DNA of 64,000 bases from Flammeovirgaceae bacterium SG7u.111. Lineage in GTDB: Bacteria > Bacteroidota > Bacteroidia > Cytophagales > Flammeovirgaceae. The stretch's first letter is position 1, and each line of letters opens with the position of its first letter. The stretch is taken from the NCBI GenBank assembly GCA_034044135.1, contig CP139021.1, positions 5,409,635 through 5,473,634 on the forward strand, written 5' to 3'. The translations under genes were made by a program, and so were the position numbers. The notes below the pieces were generated by a model, which did no database searches, was not told the DNA's origin, and saw nothing but the letters and a program-made list of their open reading frames with translations. Below are positions 62,854 through 64,000 of the stretch, piece by piece.

Positions 62854-63404
62854 GTTATCCAAACGAGTGATAAAGCAAACTGGGTATTTCGATTAAAAGA
62901 CCCCTACCCAAAGGGCGAGGATCTTTTAATAAGCCTGTAGAAATAGGAAGCCAAAGTTCTCCCCTGCACAAATACTTAATGTAAGCTTCCGAACCCATCA
63001 TCTATCTACCTCTGTATTCTGGAGAAGAAATAATTGGAATTTTAGTTATCAAAAGCTTCAAGGAAAAAGCCTATCCAAAAGTACAAGTTTCCTTAATTTC
63101 TGGCGCAAGCTTCTAGCTCTTTAGCGGTGGAATAGTAGATCAAAATAATATAGAAAGGAGATGTTCTTGGTACAAAAAAGCTAATTGAAACGTTAGAAAA
63201 AAACGTGACAAGTCCGTTGGCATGCCTGCAAAAAGCGCTGAAAAGCGCATTAAACAGGCATCAAGACAAAGAAGACTAACAAGACGATATCATATTCATT
63301 GGCTTAGCATTTTAACTTTTGCAAACAATACCGAGGCCAACCAGTATAACAGCTACTTATTAATGAGATATAAGTGCCCTTTATGCTCAAAACCATCTAT
63401 TAAA
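62854..63404. other. intergenic region before the truncated sensor gene
   Basis: Holds a hairpin with TTAAAAGA/TCTTTTAA ends (62893-62929, a possible terminator) and a two-level hairpin at 63222-63261 (ATGCCTG/CAGGCAT outside, GCGC/GCGC inside). No coding region was accepted. Confidence 0.5.
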
Positions 63405-64000
63405 ATGAGAAAAACTTTACTCCTATTTTTCCTTCTTATCGCCTTAGGGGCATCTGCCCAAAATATTAAATTTAGACATATCACCACTGACGACGGGCTT
63501 TCCAATAGTTGGGTATTATCAATTTTGAGAGATAATCAAGGATATCTTTGGATAGGTACTATGGAAGGATTGAACCTATACGACGGATATTCTATCAAAG
63601 TCTTCAAAAATGACGGCATAAACGGATTGCACAATAATTCTATCCTCTGCCTTTTAGAGGATAACAACGGCGGCATCTGGATGGGAACCTACCATGGCTT
63701 CTATAAATTTGATAGGGATACAGAAACTTTTACAGCCTTTCATACCGATGAAAATGACCCCAAAAGCATTAGTAGCGACAGAGTGTTCTCAATTGCCGAA
63801 GAAAGTGACAGTACGCTTTGGATAGCCACTGAAAATGGACTCAACAGGTTCAATATTAACTCACTTGCTTTTGAAAGCTATGTTCACGATGAAAACAATC
63901 CTAACAGTCTTATTAAGAACAACATAAAAAAACTCAAAACAGACTCGAAAGGAAACTTATGGATAGGGTCAGAAATAGGAATCAGCCTACTGAAAAAAGG
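63405..64000 (+). CDS. N-terminal part of a beta-propeller sensor (hybrid two-component type), cut by the window end
   Basis: From ATG at 63405 the frame is open to the end. A signal peptide (about 1-19, ending ASAQ) is followed by repeats of the two-component regulator propeller: TDDGLSNSWVLSILRDNQGY, LWIGTMEGLNLYDG, IWMGTYHGFYKFD, LWIATENGLNRF and LWIGSEIGISLL. Each is a beta-propeller blade. Such propellers form the periplasmic part of hybrid histidine kinases, which sense oligosaccharides and switch carbohydrate loci. The kinase part lies beyond the window. Confidence 0.8.
   Translation, partial: MRKTLLLFFLLIALGASAQNIKFRHITTDDGLSNSWVLSILRDNQGYLWIGTMEGLNLYDGYSIKVFKNDGINGLHNNSILCLLEDNNGGIWMGTYHGFYKFDRDTETFTAFHTDENDPKSISSDRVFSIAEESDSTLWIATENGLNRFNINSLAFESYVHDENNPNSLIKNNIKKLKTDSKGNLWIGSEIGISLLKK

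Noticed and set aside
1-64000. CRISPR array, tRNA or rRNA genes
   Set aside because: No regular repeat-spacer pattern and no cloverleaf or rRNA segment was seen.

Overview
The window looks like a chromosomal segment of a marine, polysaccharide-degrading Bacteroidota, probably of the order Cytophagales. The evidence is a C-terminal type IX secretion sorting domain, several promoters of the TTG-N19/20-TAnnTTTG type, many lipoproteins, a Bacteroidota histone H1-like protein, an FtsX-type permease of the ~800-residue kind, and a two-component or hybrid-sensor style. Species cannot be named from the sequence alone.

Layout. 1-3.4 kb: an alpha-oxoamine synthase (sphingoid or sulfonolipid base synthesis), a histone-like protein, a TM2-DUF4178 protein and a wrecked acetyltransferase. 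3.4-7.7 kb: a giant secreted protein with two pectate lyase catalytic domains (PL9 and PL1). 8.7-22.4 kb: a six-gene minus-strand carbohydrate operon (GH2, beta-helix protein, GH117, second GH2, sulfatase, GH29), divergent from a membrane-anchored winged-helix regulator. The set fits a sulfated red-algal galactan (agar or porphyran type) better than pectin, but this is inference. No SusC/SusD pair lies in the window. 22.3-23.2 kb: a RAYT (REP-associated tyrosine transposase) unit between inverted REP hairpins and a 43-bp direct repeat. 23.4-31.4 kb: a thioredoxin fusion protein, a HipA-like kinase with DUF3037, a metallo-beta-lactamase-fold enzyme, SbcC and a SUKH protein. 31.4-44.5 kb: accessory and housekeeping genes, a FtsX permease, a LytTR regulator, a TPR histidine kinase, a zeta-like toxin module and an ADP-ribosylglycohydrolase wreck. 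44.5-52.5 kb: a beta-mannosidase, a NADAR gene between structured repeats, and a six-gene operon of small-molecule enzymes carrying its own AraC regulator. 52.5-64 kb: an acetate transporter, an exonuclease, a sigma-54 response regulator with thioredoxin and histidine kinase, a quinone reductase, a methyltransferase, aquaporin Z, and the start of a beta-propeller sensor cut by the window end.

The window is rich in decayed genes (six calls) and in three families of dispersed structured intergenic repeats, so it is a region of active gene turnover. The best leads for new biology are the NADAR gene bracketed by multi-hairpin repeats, the zeta-like kinase with a tiny overlapping partner, the HipA-like/DUF3037 pair, the RAYT unit that duplicated the end of its neighbour, and a possible ~70-nt small RNA at 40.6 kb.
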